From NCBI RefSeq assembly GCF_017352375.1, contig NZ_JAFEVR010000009.1, positions 248,001-312,000 of the forward strand: a stretch of 64,000 nt of DNA, in the 5' to 3' direction. The translations under genes and the position numbers were made by a program. The first letter of the stretch is position 1. Each line of letters starts with the position of its first letter. Shown piece by piece: positions 34,024 through 42,474 of this stretch. Origin of the DNA: Mycolicibacterium sp. S2-37 (lineage in GTDB: Bacteria > Actinomycetota > Actinomycetes > Mycobacteriales > Mycobacteriaceae). Under the pieces are notes generated by a model. It ran no database searches and was not told where the DNA came from. It saw nothing but the letters and a program-made list of their open reading frames with translations.

Positions 34024-35643
34024 ATGTCTGCTTCATCCATCGTCTGTTCCGCCCTGTCGTTTTGGTGGCCCGACGCCACGGTCCTGTTCGAGGATCTGTC
34101 GTTCACGGTCGGGCCCGGCCGCACCGGCCTGGTGGCACCCAACGGCGCCGGAAAGTCCACGCTGCTCAAGTTGATCGCGGGGGAGCTGCGGCCCACATCG
34201 GGCTCGATCACCGTCGACGGCGCTCTCGGATACCTGCCGCAACAACTGAGCTTCGATTCGGTTCGCACCGTCGCCGAGGTGCTGGGCATCGCGCCGGTGC
34301 TGGCGGCGCTGGACGCACTCGCCGCCGGCGACGCCGGTGAGGACGTGTTCACCGCCATCGGCGATGACTGGGACATCGAGGAACGGGCCCGCGCCCAGCT
34401 CGACCGGCTCGGCCTCGCCGACGTCGCGCTGGACCGCACGCTGGGCACACTGTCCGGCGGCGAGGTGGTGTCGCTCGGACTGGCAGCGCAGCTCATGGCC
34501 GCGCCGGACGTTCTGCTGCTCGACGAGCCGACCAACAACCTCGACAGCGACGCCAGACACGCGCTCTACGCGGCGGTCGACGATTTCGCCGGCAGCCTGC
34601 TGCTGGTGAGCCACGACCGGATGCTGCTCGACCGGATGGACCGGATCGCCGAGCTCCATCGCGGTGACCTGCTGTTGTTCGGTGGCGGATTCACCGACTA
34701 CCAGCAGGCGGTGGCGGATGCGCAGCGGGCCGTAGAGAGCGAGGTGCGCAATGCCGAACAGCAACTCGATCGCCAGAAGCGACAGCTGCAGCAGGCCAGG
34801 GAACGCGCGGCTCGCCGATCCGGCACGGCCGCGCGCAACATCAAGGACGCCGGCCTGCCGAAGATCGTGGCCGGAGCGCGGAAGCGCCGCGCCCAGGAGT
34901 CCGCGGCCAAGTCCGACGACGTGCACGCCAGACGCATCGACGCTGCCAAGACGCGTCTCGATGACGCCGAACGGGCGCTGCGCGACGACGACACCATCGT
35001 CATCGATCTACCGGATACGCACGTTCCGGCGGGTCGTGACCTGTTCACGGCGACGGGCCTGCGGGTCGACCACGACGGCCGAGAGGTGTTCGCCGGCGAC
35101 GGAATCGACCTGTCGATCCGCGGTCCGGAACGTATCGCGCTGGTCGGCCCCAACGGGGCGGGCAAGTCGACGCTGCTGAGGATCATCGCCGGCGACCTCA
35201 CGCCGCGCGAAGGCGCCGTCCAGCACGTCGACGGCCGCATGGCCTATATCTCGCAACGGCTCGACCTACTCGACGACAGCCGCTCCGTGGCGGAGAACCT
35301 GATGGCGTACGCGCCGGAGATGGACATCACCCGGCGGCGACACCTGTTGGCGCAGTTCCTGTTTCGCGGCGACCGTATCGACCTCCCGGTGGCCGCCCTC
35401 TCGGGCGGCGAGCGGCTGCGCGCGACGCTGGCGTGCGTTCTCTACGCGGAACCAGCGCCGCAACTGCTGCTACTGGATGAACCGACGAACAACCTCGACC
35501 TGGTCAGCGTGGGGCAGCTGGAATCCGCGCTGAACGCCTACCGGGGCGCATTCGTCATCGTGAGCCACGACGAACGGTTCCTGGAGGATGTCGGAATCGA
35601 GCGTTGGCTCCGGCTGAATGACGGTGTGCTGCGCGAGCTTTGA
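34024..35643 (+). CDS. ABC-F ribosome-protection-type ATPase
   Basis: About 539 residues, two fused ABC ATPase domains and no membrane segments. Domain 1 has Walker A LVAPNGAGKSTLL, signature LSGGEVVSLGL and Walker B VLLLDEPTNNLDS. Domain 2 has LVGPNGAGKSTLL, ALSGGERLRATLA and LLLLDEPTNNLDL. The domains are joined by a basic coiled-coil linker (about residues 235-325, rich in Arg, Lys, Gln and Ala), the segment that reaches into the ribosomal exit site in ABC-F factors. Both catalytic glutamates are present. It could confer resistance to ribosome-targeting drugs or act as a translation factor; the structured leader favours the former. ATG 34024 has better spacing from GAGGAG than GTG 34021. 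Confidence 0.9.
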   Translation: MSASSIVCSALSFWWPDATVLFEDLSFTVGPGRTGLVAPNGAGKSTLLKLIAGELRPTSGSITVDGALGYLPQQLSFDSVRTVAEVLGIAPVLAALDALAAGDAGEDVFTAIGDDWDIEERARAQLDRLGLADVALDRTLGTLSGGEVVSLGLAAQLMAAPDVLLLDEPTNNLDSDARHALYAAVDDFAGSLLLVSHDRMLLDRMDRIAELHRGDLLLFGGGFTDYQQAVADAQRAVESEVRNAEQQLDRQKRQLQQARERAARRSGTAARNIKDAGLPKIVAGARKRRAQESAAKSDDVHARRIDAAKTRLDDAERALRDDDTIVIDLPDTHVPAGRDLFTATGLRVDHDGREVFAGDGIDLSIRGPERIALVGPNGAGKSTLLRIIAGDLTPREGAVQHVDGRMAYISQRLDLLDDSRSVAENLMAYAPEMDITRRRHLLAQFLFRGDRIDLPVAALSGGERLRATLACVLYAEPAPQLLLLDEPTNNLDLVSVGQLESALNAYRGAFVIVSHDERFLEDVGIERWLRLNDGVLREL

Positions 35644-35658
35644 GGTACATTCCGGCCC

Positions 35659-36000
35659 ATGGCGCCGCGCGCTCGTGTCCCGACGCTCGTCAGGCGCACG
35701 CTGTTGGTGCTCGCGCTGGGCGCGGGCGTCGTCGTCCTCGCCGGAACGCCGCCGGCGACCAACGCCTGGTTGTCGGTGACGGAACCGGCATACGTCATCC
35801 CGGCCGAATCGTCGCTGTGGCGCTTCACACCGACCGAGATGAACGACGGCTCCGGAGGCTGGTGGATCTACGGCGAGGACGACCGGAACCACTACTACTT
35901 CACCGGGGTCGGTGAACCGCCCTACATCACGCTGTCCAAGTCCGACGCGGCGACGTGTGCCGGATTCGACAGCGCCGACGTCAGTACCTGGTGCAGGTGA
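35659..36000 (+). CDS. Small secreted hypothetical protein
   Basis: 113 residues. Signal peptide about 1-36 (RRTLLVLALGAGVVVLAG, cleavage near TNAW). The mature part of about 77 residues is rich in Trp, Tyr and acidic residues (GGWWIYGEDDRNHYYF) and has two cysteines near the C-terminus (TCAGFDSADVSTWCR), probably a disulfide. No family recognised with certainty. It begins 15 bases after the ABC-F stop and may be co-transcribed with it. Confidence 0.7.
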   Translation: MAPRARVPTLVRRTLLVLALGAGVVVLAGTPPATNAWLSVTEPAYVIPAESSLWRFTPTEMNDGSGGWWIYGEDDRNHYYFTGVGEPPYITLSKSDAATCAGFDSADVSTWCR

Positions 36001-36008
36001 CCTGACGC

Positions 36009-36656
36009 TCAGGCCCCGCGCGGCGGCGCGGGGGGCGGTTCGGTGGCGCCCGGCTCAGTCGGCTCGCCGGTGATCTCCCCGCCCACGACGCCGCCGATGG
36101 CCGGGCCGACCAGCCCCGGAGTGGGACCGTCGGCGGCGCCGGTCGTCGCCTCGACGATCTGCTGGACGCCCTGCGCCACCTGCTGCGGCAGCTGCTGGAG
36201 CCCCTGCAGGGCGCCGGCGCCCTGCTGACCCATCTGACTGAGCTGGCCGAGTTGGCCGACAACCTGACTGAGGGCGCCCGTCGCCGGGGCGGCCGCCCCG
36301 CCACCGGTGGACGCCGGAGCCCCGCCCTGACCCTGCTGCTGCGTCATCGCCTCGGCGGCCGCCCTGGCTTTCGCCGCACCTTCCCGATCACCGTCGTCGT
36401 ACATCTGCGCTGCCTTGTTCAGCAGCCCGGAGATGGTATTGCCACTGGTGGCGGTGTTGTGCAAGGTGCCGGTGCGCGATCCGAGGACGTCGCCGAGCGC
36501 GGACTGTACGGCCGAGGCGATCGGCCCATGTGTCGCCTGGACGCCCGCGGCGGTCGGCGATCCGCTGACCAGCTGCGATACCCGCGACGCGATGTCCGAG
36601 TGCGTCTGCGAGAACTGACGCAGGCCGTCGGTATGCACATTCAGCGGTCCACTCAT
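36009..36656 (-). CDS. EspC-like ESX (type VII) secretion-associated protein
   Basis: 215 residues. The N-terminal 100 residues fit the EspC/DUF2580 family: LNVHTDGLRQFSQTHSDIASRV, then THGPIASAVQSAL, and a helix ending AAQMYDDGDREG. The YDDGD at residues 86-90 fits the general T7SS export signal YxxxD/E. A long low-complexity tail (Gln/Gly/Ala, then Pro) follows. No EspA, PE/PPE, EsxA/B or EccC gene lies in the window, so it would rely on a system encoded elsewhere. It is tail-to-tail with the small secreted protein at 35659. Confidence 0.8.
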   Translation of the reverse strand: MSGPLNVHTDGLRQFSQTHSDIASRVSQLVSGSPTAAGVQATHGPIASAVQSALGDVLGSRTGTLHNTATSGNTISGLLNKAAQMYDDGDREGAAKARAAAEAMTQQQGQGGAPASTGGGAAAPATGALSQVVGQLGQLSQMGQQGAGALQGLQQLPQQVAQGVQQIVEATTGAADGPTPGLVGPAIGGVVGGEITGEPTEPGATEPPPAPPRGA

Positions 36657-36724
36657 CGGCGGTCACCTCCCGGGTTGTCCGCACTGAATTTTACGGCGCG
36701 TCCGGCGACCCCCGTGACACCGAT

Positions 36725-38797
36725 TCAGCCGCGCACCGCGTCGGCCTGCCGCACCGCATCGGCCGCCGCGCCGTGCATGCCGATACCGGCCAGGGCGGCC
36801 GCGGCGACGTCCAGACCGTCCGCGTCCGCGGCGGCGAACGCCTTGGCGTGCAACAGGGCGAGCCGGCCGAACTCGCAGTCCAGACCCAACCGCACCATGT
36901 GATCGGCGGCCCTGGCGTCGCCGAGGCGGACCGATTCGTGCAGCGCACGCAACGCCACCGCGAGCTGGCCGCCCCGCTCAGCGCTGCGGGCCGCCTCGCG
37001 GGCGGCGGCGATCGCACCGTGGCCGTCCCGGCGCGCGGCCATGGTCCACGCTCGGCCGATCGCCAACTCCGGGGCGAACAACATCGACTTCAGACCGTGC
37101 CGGGATTCCGCGCGCGCCAGTGCTTTACCCGCCTCGACGGTGGCGCCCTGCTGGCCGAGCGCCTGGGCCAGCAGCATCCATGCCAGCGGACCCCACGAGT
37201 ATCCCGTCGGCGCCAGCGTTGTCGCGGCGTCGCGCAGCAGGGTGACCGCGGCGTCGAGTTCGCCACGGGCGATCAGCACGTCGGCGATCAGCACCTCGCC
37301 GATCGCCCGGCCCGGCTGTTGCCACTCGGCGAACTCGGTGAGCCGGCGCGCGAGTTCGTGGGCCCGATCGAGGTCGCCGGCGTAGAGGTAGGCGGTGGTC
37401 TGACCGAAGCCGCTGGTGAACCGCAGCAGCCCGGGCGCCTGCGACGCCAGGGCTTGTTCGGCCAGGCTGTCCACCTCGGTCAGCCGGCCCATTCGCGCGC
37501 AGCTGAGCGCACCCGCAGCGCTCGCCCAGCCGACGGCGGCCTCGTCGGCGTCCGATGCGGAGAGCACTTCGGTGACCAGTTCCATCGCCTTGGCGGGCAT
37601 TCCGGCGTTCATCGCGAACGTCGAGGACAACGCGTCGATCGTGAAGTGCGCCGCAGAGCTGCCGACCCGGCCGCGAACGGTGCGCAGGAACGCCGTTGCA
37701 CGTTCGGGCTCGGACAGCATCCAGAACTGGTTGGCCGCCCGCGGCAACGCCCACGCCATCAGATCGGTCTCGGACAGCGTCGTCTCGTCGACGTCGGCGA
37801 GTACCGCATCGGCCTCTCGGCCGCGGCCCTGCCATGCCAGCGCATACCCGAGCGCCAGCCGCGCCCCCAGATCGCCCGAGCGGTGCACCGCGGCGCGGGC
37901 CAGCCGTTCGCTGAGTTGCAGATCGCCGAGCCGCAGCGCCTCCTGCGCCGCCGCGGTGAGGTCGGCGGCAGGCACCTCGTGATCGCTGTCGAGAGCCAGC
38001 GCCGCCAGCCGTAACCGCTGCAACACCCCGGACGGCCGGTGCGACGCGAGCACGCAGACCAGTTCGGTGCGAGACCGGCGCAGCTCCGGGCCACCTGCGA
38101 TTCCGCGCATCGCGTCGACGAACAACGGGTGGGCGGCGTGGGCCAGAGCGCCCTCGACGCGCACGGCACCCGCCGCCACCGCGGCGTCGAGCGCATCCGG
38201 ACCCGCGACCGCCCGAAGCGCGTCGACCTCGAGCGGGTTCTCCACGGCCAGGCACTCCAGGGCCCGCCGAGCATCCGGGGGGAGATCGGCGACGAACGCC
38301 TCGGCCTGTGCGGCCACCCGCGTGTCGTCGTGGCCGGGCGGCTGCAGGTCGACCCGCGTCAACAGGTCGTCCAGCCACAGCGCGCTCACCTGTTCGGGGG
38401 TCGGCGCCCCCGCCGCCACCGCGACGACCAGTCGCGCGGCGCCGTCCAGCGCCAGCTGATGCAGCAGCGTCGCCGACAGCGGATCGAGCAGGTGGGCGTC
38501 GTCGACCAGGAGCAGCCGGCCGCGCAGCGTCCCGCGCGCCGCGCGCAGGATCGCCGCCGTCCTGCCCTTCGCCGGGATGTCGATCAGATCGCGGAATGCG
38601 CCGAACGGGATCGCGCCCCTCGACGCCGTCGCGGTGATCAAGGCCGGCCCGCCCAGCTGTTCGCCGGCGAACCGCAGCAGCGTGGTCTTGCCCACCCCGG
38701 CCGGCCCGATCAGGACAGCGCCAGAGCCCTGCGCCACGCCGGAGCGGATCGCGTCCAGTGCCGGCTCCGGCGGCGCCACCACCCAATCGACAGGCAC
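36725..38797 (-). CDS. Large AAA-type ATPase with TPR-like region (Rv1204c-like)
   Basis: 690 residues. Walker A GPAGVGKTTLL is at about 32-42 and Walker B LLLVDDAHLLDP at about 95-106, within a MalT/LAL-like NTPase domain. The rest is helical repeat sequence rich in Ala and Leu resembling TPR arrays. The family usually carries a C-terminal LuxR helix-turn-helix, but the protein ends in more helical repeat (AAADAVRQADAVRG) with no HTH. So it may be a signalling scaffold, or may work with a separate DNA-binding partner. It is divergent from the LOG-family gene, in the same place as Rv1204c. Confidence 0.8.
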   Translation of the reverse strand: MPVDWVVAPPEPALDAIRSGVAQGSGAVLIGPAGVGKTTLLRFAGEQLGGPALITATASRGAIPFGAFRDLIDIPAKGRTAAILRAARGTLRGRLLLVDDAHLLDPLSATLLHQLALDGAARLVVAVAAGAPTPEQVSALWLDDLLTRVDLQPPGHDDTRVAAQAEAFVADLPPDARRALECLAVENPLEVDALRAVAGPDALDAAVAAGAVRVEGALAHAAHPLFVDAMRGIAGGPELRRSRTELVCVLASHRPSGVLQRLRLAALALDSDHEVPAADLTAAAQEALRLGDLQLSERLARAAVHRSGDLGARLALGYALAWQGRGREADAVLADVDETTLSETDLMAWALPRAANQFWMLSEPERATAFLRTVRGRVGSSAAHFTIDALSSTFAMNAGMPAKAMELVTEVLSASDADEAAVGWASAAGALSCARMGRLTEVDSLAEQALASQAPGLLRFTSGFGQTTAYLYAGDLDRAHELARRLTEFAEWQQPGRAIGEVLIADVLIARGELDAAVTLLRDAATTLAPTGYSWGPLAWMLLAQALGQQGATVEAGKALARAESRHGLKSMLFAPELAIGRAWTMAARRDGHGAIAAAREAARSAERGGQLAVALRALHESVRLGDARAADHMVRLGLDCEFGRLALLHAKAFAAADADGLDVAAAALAGIGMHGAAADAVRQADAVRG

Positions 38798-38846
38798 CGC
38801 CGGATTCTAGGGCCGCGCGTCCGGACGCGGACTCCGATTACGCCGA

Positions 38847-39428
38847 ATGCTCGTCTACCTTGTGCGTGTGCCCCGAGACCCCGAACGCCCCTGGGCGGTC
38901 TGCGTGTACTGCGCCTCCGGCCCGAACCACCCCGAGCTGACCGACCTGGCCGCTCGCGTCGGCGAGGCGATCGCCGACCGCGGCTGGACGCTGGTTTCCG
39001 GTGGCGGCAACGTGTCGGCGATGGGTGCGGTGGCCGCGGGCGCGCGCTCGCACGGTGGCCGCACCGTCGGCGTCATCCCCAAGGCACTGGTTCACCGGGA
39101 GGTCGCCGATGTGGACGCCGACGAGCTGGTCGTGACCGACACCATGCGCGAACGCAAGCAGGTGATGGAGGATCGCGCGGACGCGTTCATCGCACTGCCC
39201 GGCGGCATCGGCACACTGGAGGAGTTCTTCGAAGCCTGGACCGCCGCGGTTTTGGGTATGCATGACAAGCCGGTGGTGATGCTCGACCCGATCGGCCATT
39301 ACGGCGGTCTGCTGGACTGGTTGCGCGGACTGGTCGACAGCGGTTACGTCGCCCAGGGCGCACTGGATCGGTTGCTCGTGGTCGACGACGTCTCCGCTGC
39401 TTTGGAGGCGTGCGCGCCCCGCCGGTGA
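38847..39428 (+). CDS. LOG-family protein (cytokinin-type phosphoribohydrolase)
   Basis: Up to 193 residues. Signature PGGIGTLEEFFEAW with the GG-fold (WTLVSGGGNVSAMGAVAAGA) and TMRERKQVMEDRADAFIALPGG, as in LOG/Rv1205. Rv1205 converts N6-modified AMP to the free cytokinin base, and the proteasome controls its level in M. tuberculosis. Rossmann-like, cytoplasmic, dimeric. An alternative start is GTG 38868 (VPRDPERPWAVCVYC), closer to where homology begins. Confidence 0.92.
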   Translation: MLVYLVRVPRDPERPWAVCVYCASGPNHPELTDLAARVGEAIADRGWTLVSGGGNVSAMGAVAAGARSHGGRTVGVIPKALVHREVADVDADELVVTDTMRERKQVMEDRADAFIALPGGIGTLEEFFEAWTAAVLGMHDKPVVMLDPIGHYGGLLDWLRGLVDSGYVAQGALDRLLVVDDVSAALEACAPRR

Positions 39429-39480
39429 TCACGGTCACTATGGTGTTGCGACAAACGAACAGCGGAGGGGACGAACACGT

Positions 39481-41289
39481 ATGAGCGACGAGACGTCGGG
39501 CACCCGCAGCAGCGTCGGGTTGCTGGACATCGCCAGTCAGGTGCCGGGAATCATCATGGATGCGCCGGTGATCCTGCGCGGGGTGTTTACCGGCTTCCTG
39601 GCACGGCCGTCGGCCAAGACCTCGATCGGCAAGGTGTTCCAGGATCGCGCGGCGCGCTACGCCGACAACGTGTTCCTCAAATTCGAGGATCGCGAACTCA
39701 CCTACCGGGAGGCCAACGAGACGGTCAACCGCTACGCCGCCGTGCTGGCCGCCCGGGGGGTGGGCAAGGGCGACGTCGTCGGGATCATGCTGCGCAACTC
39801 ACCCGAGCCGGTGCTGTTGATGCTCGCGGCGGTCAAATGCGGCGCCATCTCCGGGATGCTGAACTACAACCAGACCGGTGACGTCCTCGCGCACAGCCTC
39901 GGGTTGCTCGAAGCGACCGTCGTCGTCGCCGACCCCGACTTCGTCGATCCGATCGAGGACAGCGGCGCGGACACCGATGGGCTGGTGACCCTCGACGAGT
40001 TCCAGCGCCTGGCCGAGACCGCGCCGACGGGCAACCCCGCGGCGACCTCGGCCGTCCTGGCCAAGGACAAGGCGTTCTACATCTTCACCTCGGGTACCAC
40101 CGGTATGCCGAAGGCCAGCGTGATGACGCACTACCGCTGGCTGCGCGCGCTCGCCGGCTTCGGCGGCATGGGCATGCGGCTGAACAGCAACGACACCCTG
40201 TACTGCTGCCTGCCGCTCTATCACAACAACGCGTTGACGGTCGCGCTCTCGTCGGTGATCAATTCGGGTGCGGCGCTGGCCATCGGCAAATCGTTCTCGG
40301 CGTCGAAGTTCTGGGACGACGTCATCCGCTACGACGCGACCGCGTTCGTCTACATCGGCGAGGTCTGCGCCTATCTGCTCAACCAGCCGGAGAAGGACAC
40401 CGACCGCAAGCACCACGTCCGGGTGATCGCCGGCAACGGCCTGCGGCCCGCGATCTGGGACCAGTTCACCGAGCGCTTCGGCATCGAGCGCGTCTGCGAG
40501 TTCTACTCCGCCAGCGAGAGCAACACCGCGTTCGTCAACTTCTTCAACCTCGACAAGACCACCGGCATCTGCCCGACCCCGGTCGCGTTCGTCGAATACG
40601 ACGGGGAGAGCGGCGATCCGGTGCGCGACGACAAGGGCCGGGTCAAGAAGGTCAAGAACGGCGAACCGGGCCTGCTGTTGTCGAAGGTGAGCAGCTTCCA
40701 GCCGTTCGACGGTTACACCGACGAGAAGGAGTCGGAGAAGAAGCTCGTTCGCAACGCCTTCAAGGAGGGCGACGTCTGGTTCAACACCGGCGACCTGATG
40801 CGCGCGCAGGGCTTCGGGCACGCCGCGTTCACCGACCGCCTCGGTGACACCTTCCGGTGGAAGGGAGAGAACGTCGCCACCACCGAGGTCGAGGCGGCCG
40901 TCTCGACCGACGAACAGGTCGAGGAGTGCACGGTGTTCGGTGTCGAGGTGCCCGACACCGGCGGCAAGGCCGGCATGGTGGCGATTCAGCTCAAGGACGG
41001 TCAGGAGTTCGACGGAAAGAAGCTCGCCGACGCCGTCTACCGCAAGCTGCCGGGGTACGCCGTCCCGCTGTTCGTCCGGGTGGTCGAGGAACTCGCCCAC
41101 ACCTCGACCTTCAAGAGCCAGAAGGTGGATCTGCGCAAGGAGGGCTACGGCGGCAGCAGCGGTGAGGGCGACGACGACGACGTCGAGGTCTCCGACCCGA
41201 TCTACGTGCTGTCCGGCAAGGACGAGGGTTACGTGCCGTTCTACGAGGAGTACCTGACCGAGGTCAAGGACGGCAAGAAGCCGAAGTAG
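39481..41289 (+). CDS. fadD6: Long-chain acyl-CoA synthetase FadD6
   Basis: 602 residues, FATP-type very-long-chain acyl-CoA synthetase. AMP-binding motif FYIFTSGTTGMPKASVMTHY (about residues 199-218); CEFYSASESNTAFVN as the second ANL motif; WFNTGDLMRAQ and DRLGDTFRWKGENVATTEVE as the late motifs. The N-terminus carries a short hydrophobic stretch (APVILRGVFTGFLARP) that may sit at the membrane. It activates fatty acids for oxidation or lipid synthesis and is the orthologue of Rv1206 by position and sequence. ATG has GGAGGGG 14-20 bases upstream. Confidence 0.94.
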   Translation: MSDETSGTRSSVGLLDIASQVPGIIMDAPVILRGVFTGFLARPSAKTSIGKVFQDRAARYADNVFLKFEDRELTYREANETVNRYAAVLAARGVGKGDVVGIMLRNSPEPVLLMLAAVKCGAISGMLNYNQTGDVLAHSLGLLEATVVVADPDFVDPIEDSGADTDGLVTLDEFQRLAETAPTGNPAATSAVLAKDKAFYIFTSGTTGMPKASVMTHYRWLRALAGFGGMGMRLNSNDTLYCCLPLYHNNALTVALSSVINSGAALAIGKSFSASKFWDDVIRYDATAFVYIGEVCAYLLNQPEKDTDRKHHVRVIAGNGLRPAIWDQFTERFGIERVCEFYSASESNTAFVNFFNLDKTTGICPTPVAFVEYDGESGDPVRDDKGRVKKVKNGEPGLLLSKVSSFQPFDGYTDEKESEKKLVRNAFKEGDVWFNTGDLMRAQGFGHAAFTDRLGDTFRWKGENVATTEVEAAVSTDEQVEECTVFGVEVPDTGGKAGMVAIQLKDGQEFDGKKLADAVYRKLPGYAVPLFVRVVEELAHTSTFKSQKVDLRKEGYGGSSGEGDDDDVEVSDPIYVLSGKDEGYVPFYEEYLTEVKDGKKPK

Positions 41290-41296
41290 CCGCCGC

Positions 41297-42379
41297 TCAG
41301 TCGTAGACGATCACTGCGCGGCCGAGCACCTCGCCGCGGGCGATCGCCTCGAGGGTTTCGTTGACGTCGTCGAAGCGGACCCTGGTGACGGTGTGCTTGA
41401 TCTGGCCGGCCTGGGCCAGCGCGAGCACCTCGGTGAGGTCGTTGTAGTTGCCCCAGAATGAGCCGAAGTACGTGTACTCGCGAGCCACCAGCGGGAACAG
41501 CGGGATGTCGATGCGGTTGCCGATCAGACCCACCGACGCGACCGCGCCCTCGGCCGCCAGCAGTGCGAAGGCGAGGCGGATCGAGTCCTCGGAGCCGGCA
41601 CAGTCGATGACCGCGTCGAGTTCGCTGCGGCCGGTGAGCTCCTCGAGCTCCGTCCGTACCGCGTCGGCGTCCTTGTCGCGGACGTTGACGGCATGGTCGG
41701 CACCGTTGTCCAGGGCGATCTTCAGCTTGTCGTCGCTGCGCGCGAACGCCACCACCTCGGCTCCGCCGCCGAGCAGTTTGGCGTATTGAGTGCCGTAGCT
41801 GCCGAGCCCGCCGATGCCGTTGACGGCCACGGTCCGCCCCGCGCCGAGGTGGCCGGCGGCGCGCAACTTCTTCAGTCCGCGGTACGGCGTCAGGCCGGCG
41901 TCGGTCAGCGGCGCGAGGGTGTCGGGCGACAGGTCGCCGGAGCCGGGCATCGCCATCAGGTAGCGGTAGTTGACGGGCAGATACTCCTGATAGCCGCCGT
42001 GCGGACCGAAGCCGGCCCACACGCCGTGTGCGCACAGCTGCTCGTTGCCTTCGTGGCACTGACGGCAGGCGCCGTCGCCCCAGCTGCCGAACACGACCAC
42101 CTGATCGCCCTCCGACAACCCGGCCGATCGAGGAACCTCGGCGCCGAGGCTGTCGATCCAGCCGGCCACCTCGTGTCCCGGCGTGATCGGGAAGTTCATC
42201 CCGAGGCCCTCGCCGGAGCCACTGTCGAAATATCCGTCGACGAGCTGCCAGTCGGTGCGGCACATCCCGGCGCCGCCGACCCGGACCAGCACCTCGTCGG
42301 GCGCCACCGAGGGGACCTCGACCTCTTCCAGGCGCAGGGGTTGTTTGTAGCCGTACATTCGCGCGGCCCGCATCTTCAT
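41297..42379 (-). CDS. Zinc-dependent medium-chain alcohol dehydrogenase
   Basis: 360 residues, MDR superfamily. The catalytic zinc site is formed by Cys in AGMCRTDWQ, GHEVAG and a later Asp/Cys; a structural zinc loop is suggested by GACRQCHEGNEQLC, though with fewer cysteines than the usual four. NAD(P)-binding motif GIGGLGSYGTQYAKLLG. It oxidises or reduces an unknown alcohol/aldehyde. A strong AAGGAG precedes ATG 42379. It is divergent from folP2, with an inverted repeat between them. It is not part of the recalled M. tuberculosis order, so it is an insertion between fadD6 and folP2. Confidence 0.9.
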   Translation of the reverse strand: MKMRAARMYGYKQPLRLEEVEVPSVAPDEVLVRVGGAGMCRTDWQLVDGYFDSGSGEGLGMNFPITPGHEVAGWIDSLGAEVPRSAGLSEGDQVVVFGSWGDGACRQCHEGNEQLCAHGVWAGFGPHGGYQEYLPVNYRYLMAMPGSGDLSPDTLAPLTDAGLTPYRGLKKLRAAGHLGAGRTVAVNGIGGLGSYGTQYAKLLGGGAEVVAFARSDDKLKIALDNGADHAVNVRDKDADAVRTELEELTGRSELDAVIDCAGSEDSIRLAFALLAAEGAVASVGLIGNRIDIPLFPLVAREYTYFGSFWGNYNDLTEVLALAQAGQIKHTVTRVRFDDVNETLEAIARGEVLGRAVIVYD

Positions 42380-42425
42380 GAGTGCTCCTTACGTTTCTTG
42401 GCTAGGCGGCTGAGTCGATGATCGC

Positions 42426-42454
42426 TGAATTCGTGCACGAGCGCGCCGAATTCA
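42426..42454. promoter_or_regulatory. Inverted repeat in the ADH/folP2 divergent gap
   Basis: tgaattcg (42426-42433) and cgaattca (42447-42454), separated by 13 bases, in the 95-base gap between the alcohol dehydrogenase start and folP2. The A/T-rich half-sites stand out from the GC-rich surroundings. Probably an operator for an unlinked regulator of the dehydrogenase. Confidence 0.45.
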
Positions 42455-42474
42455 CGCGTCCGTAGCCTGGATGT

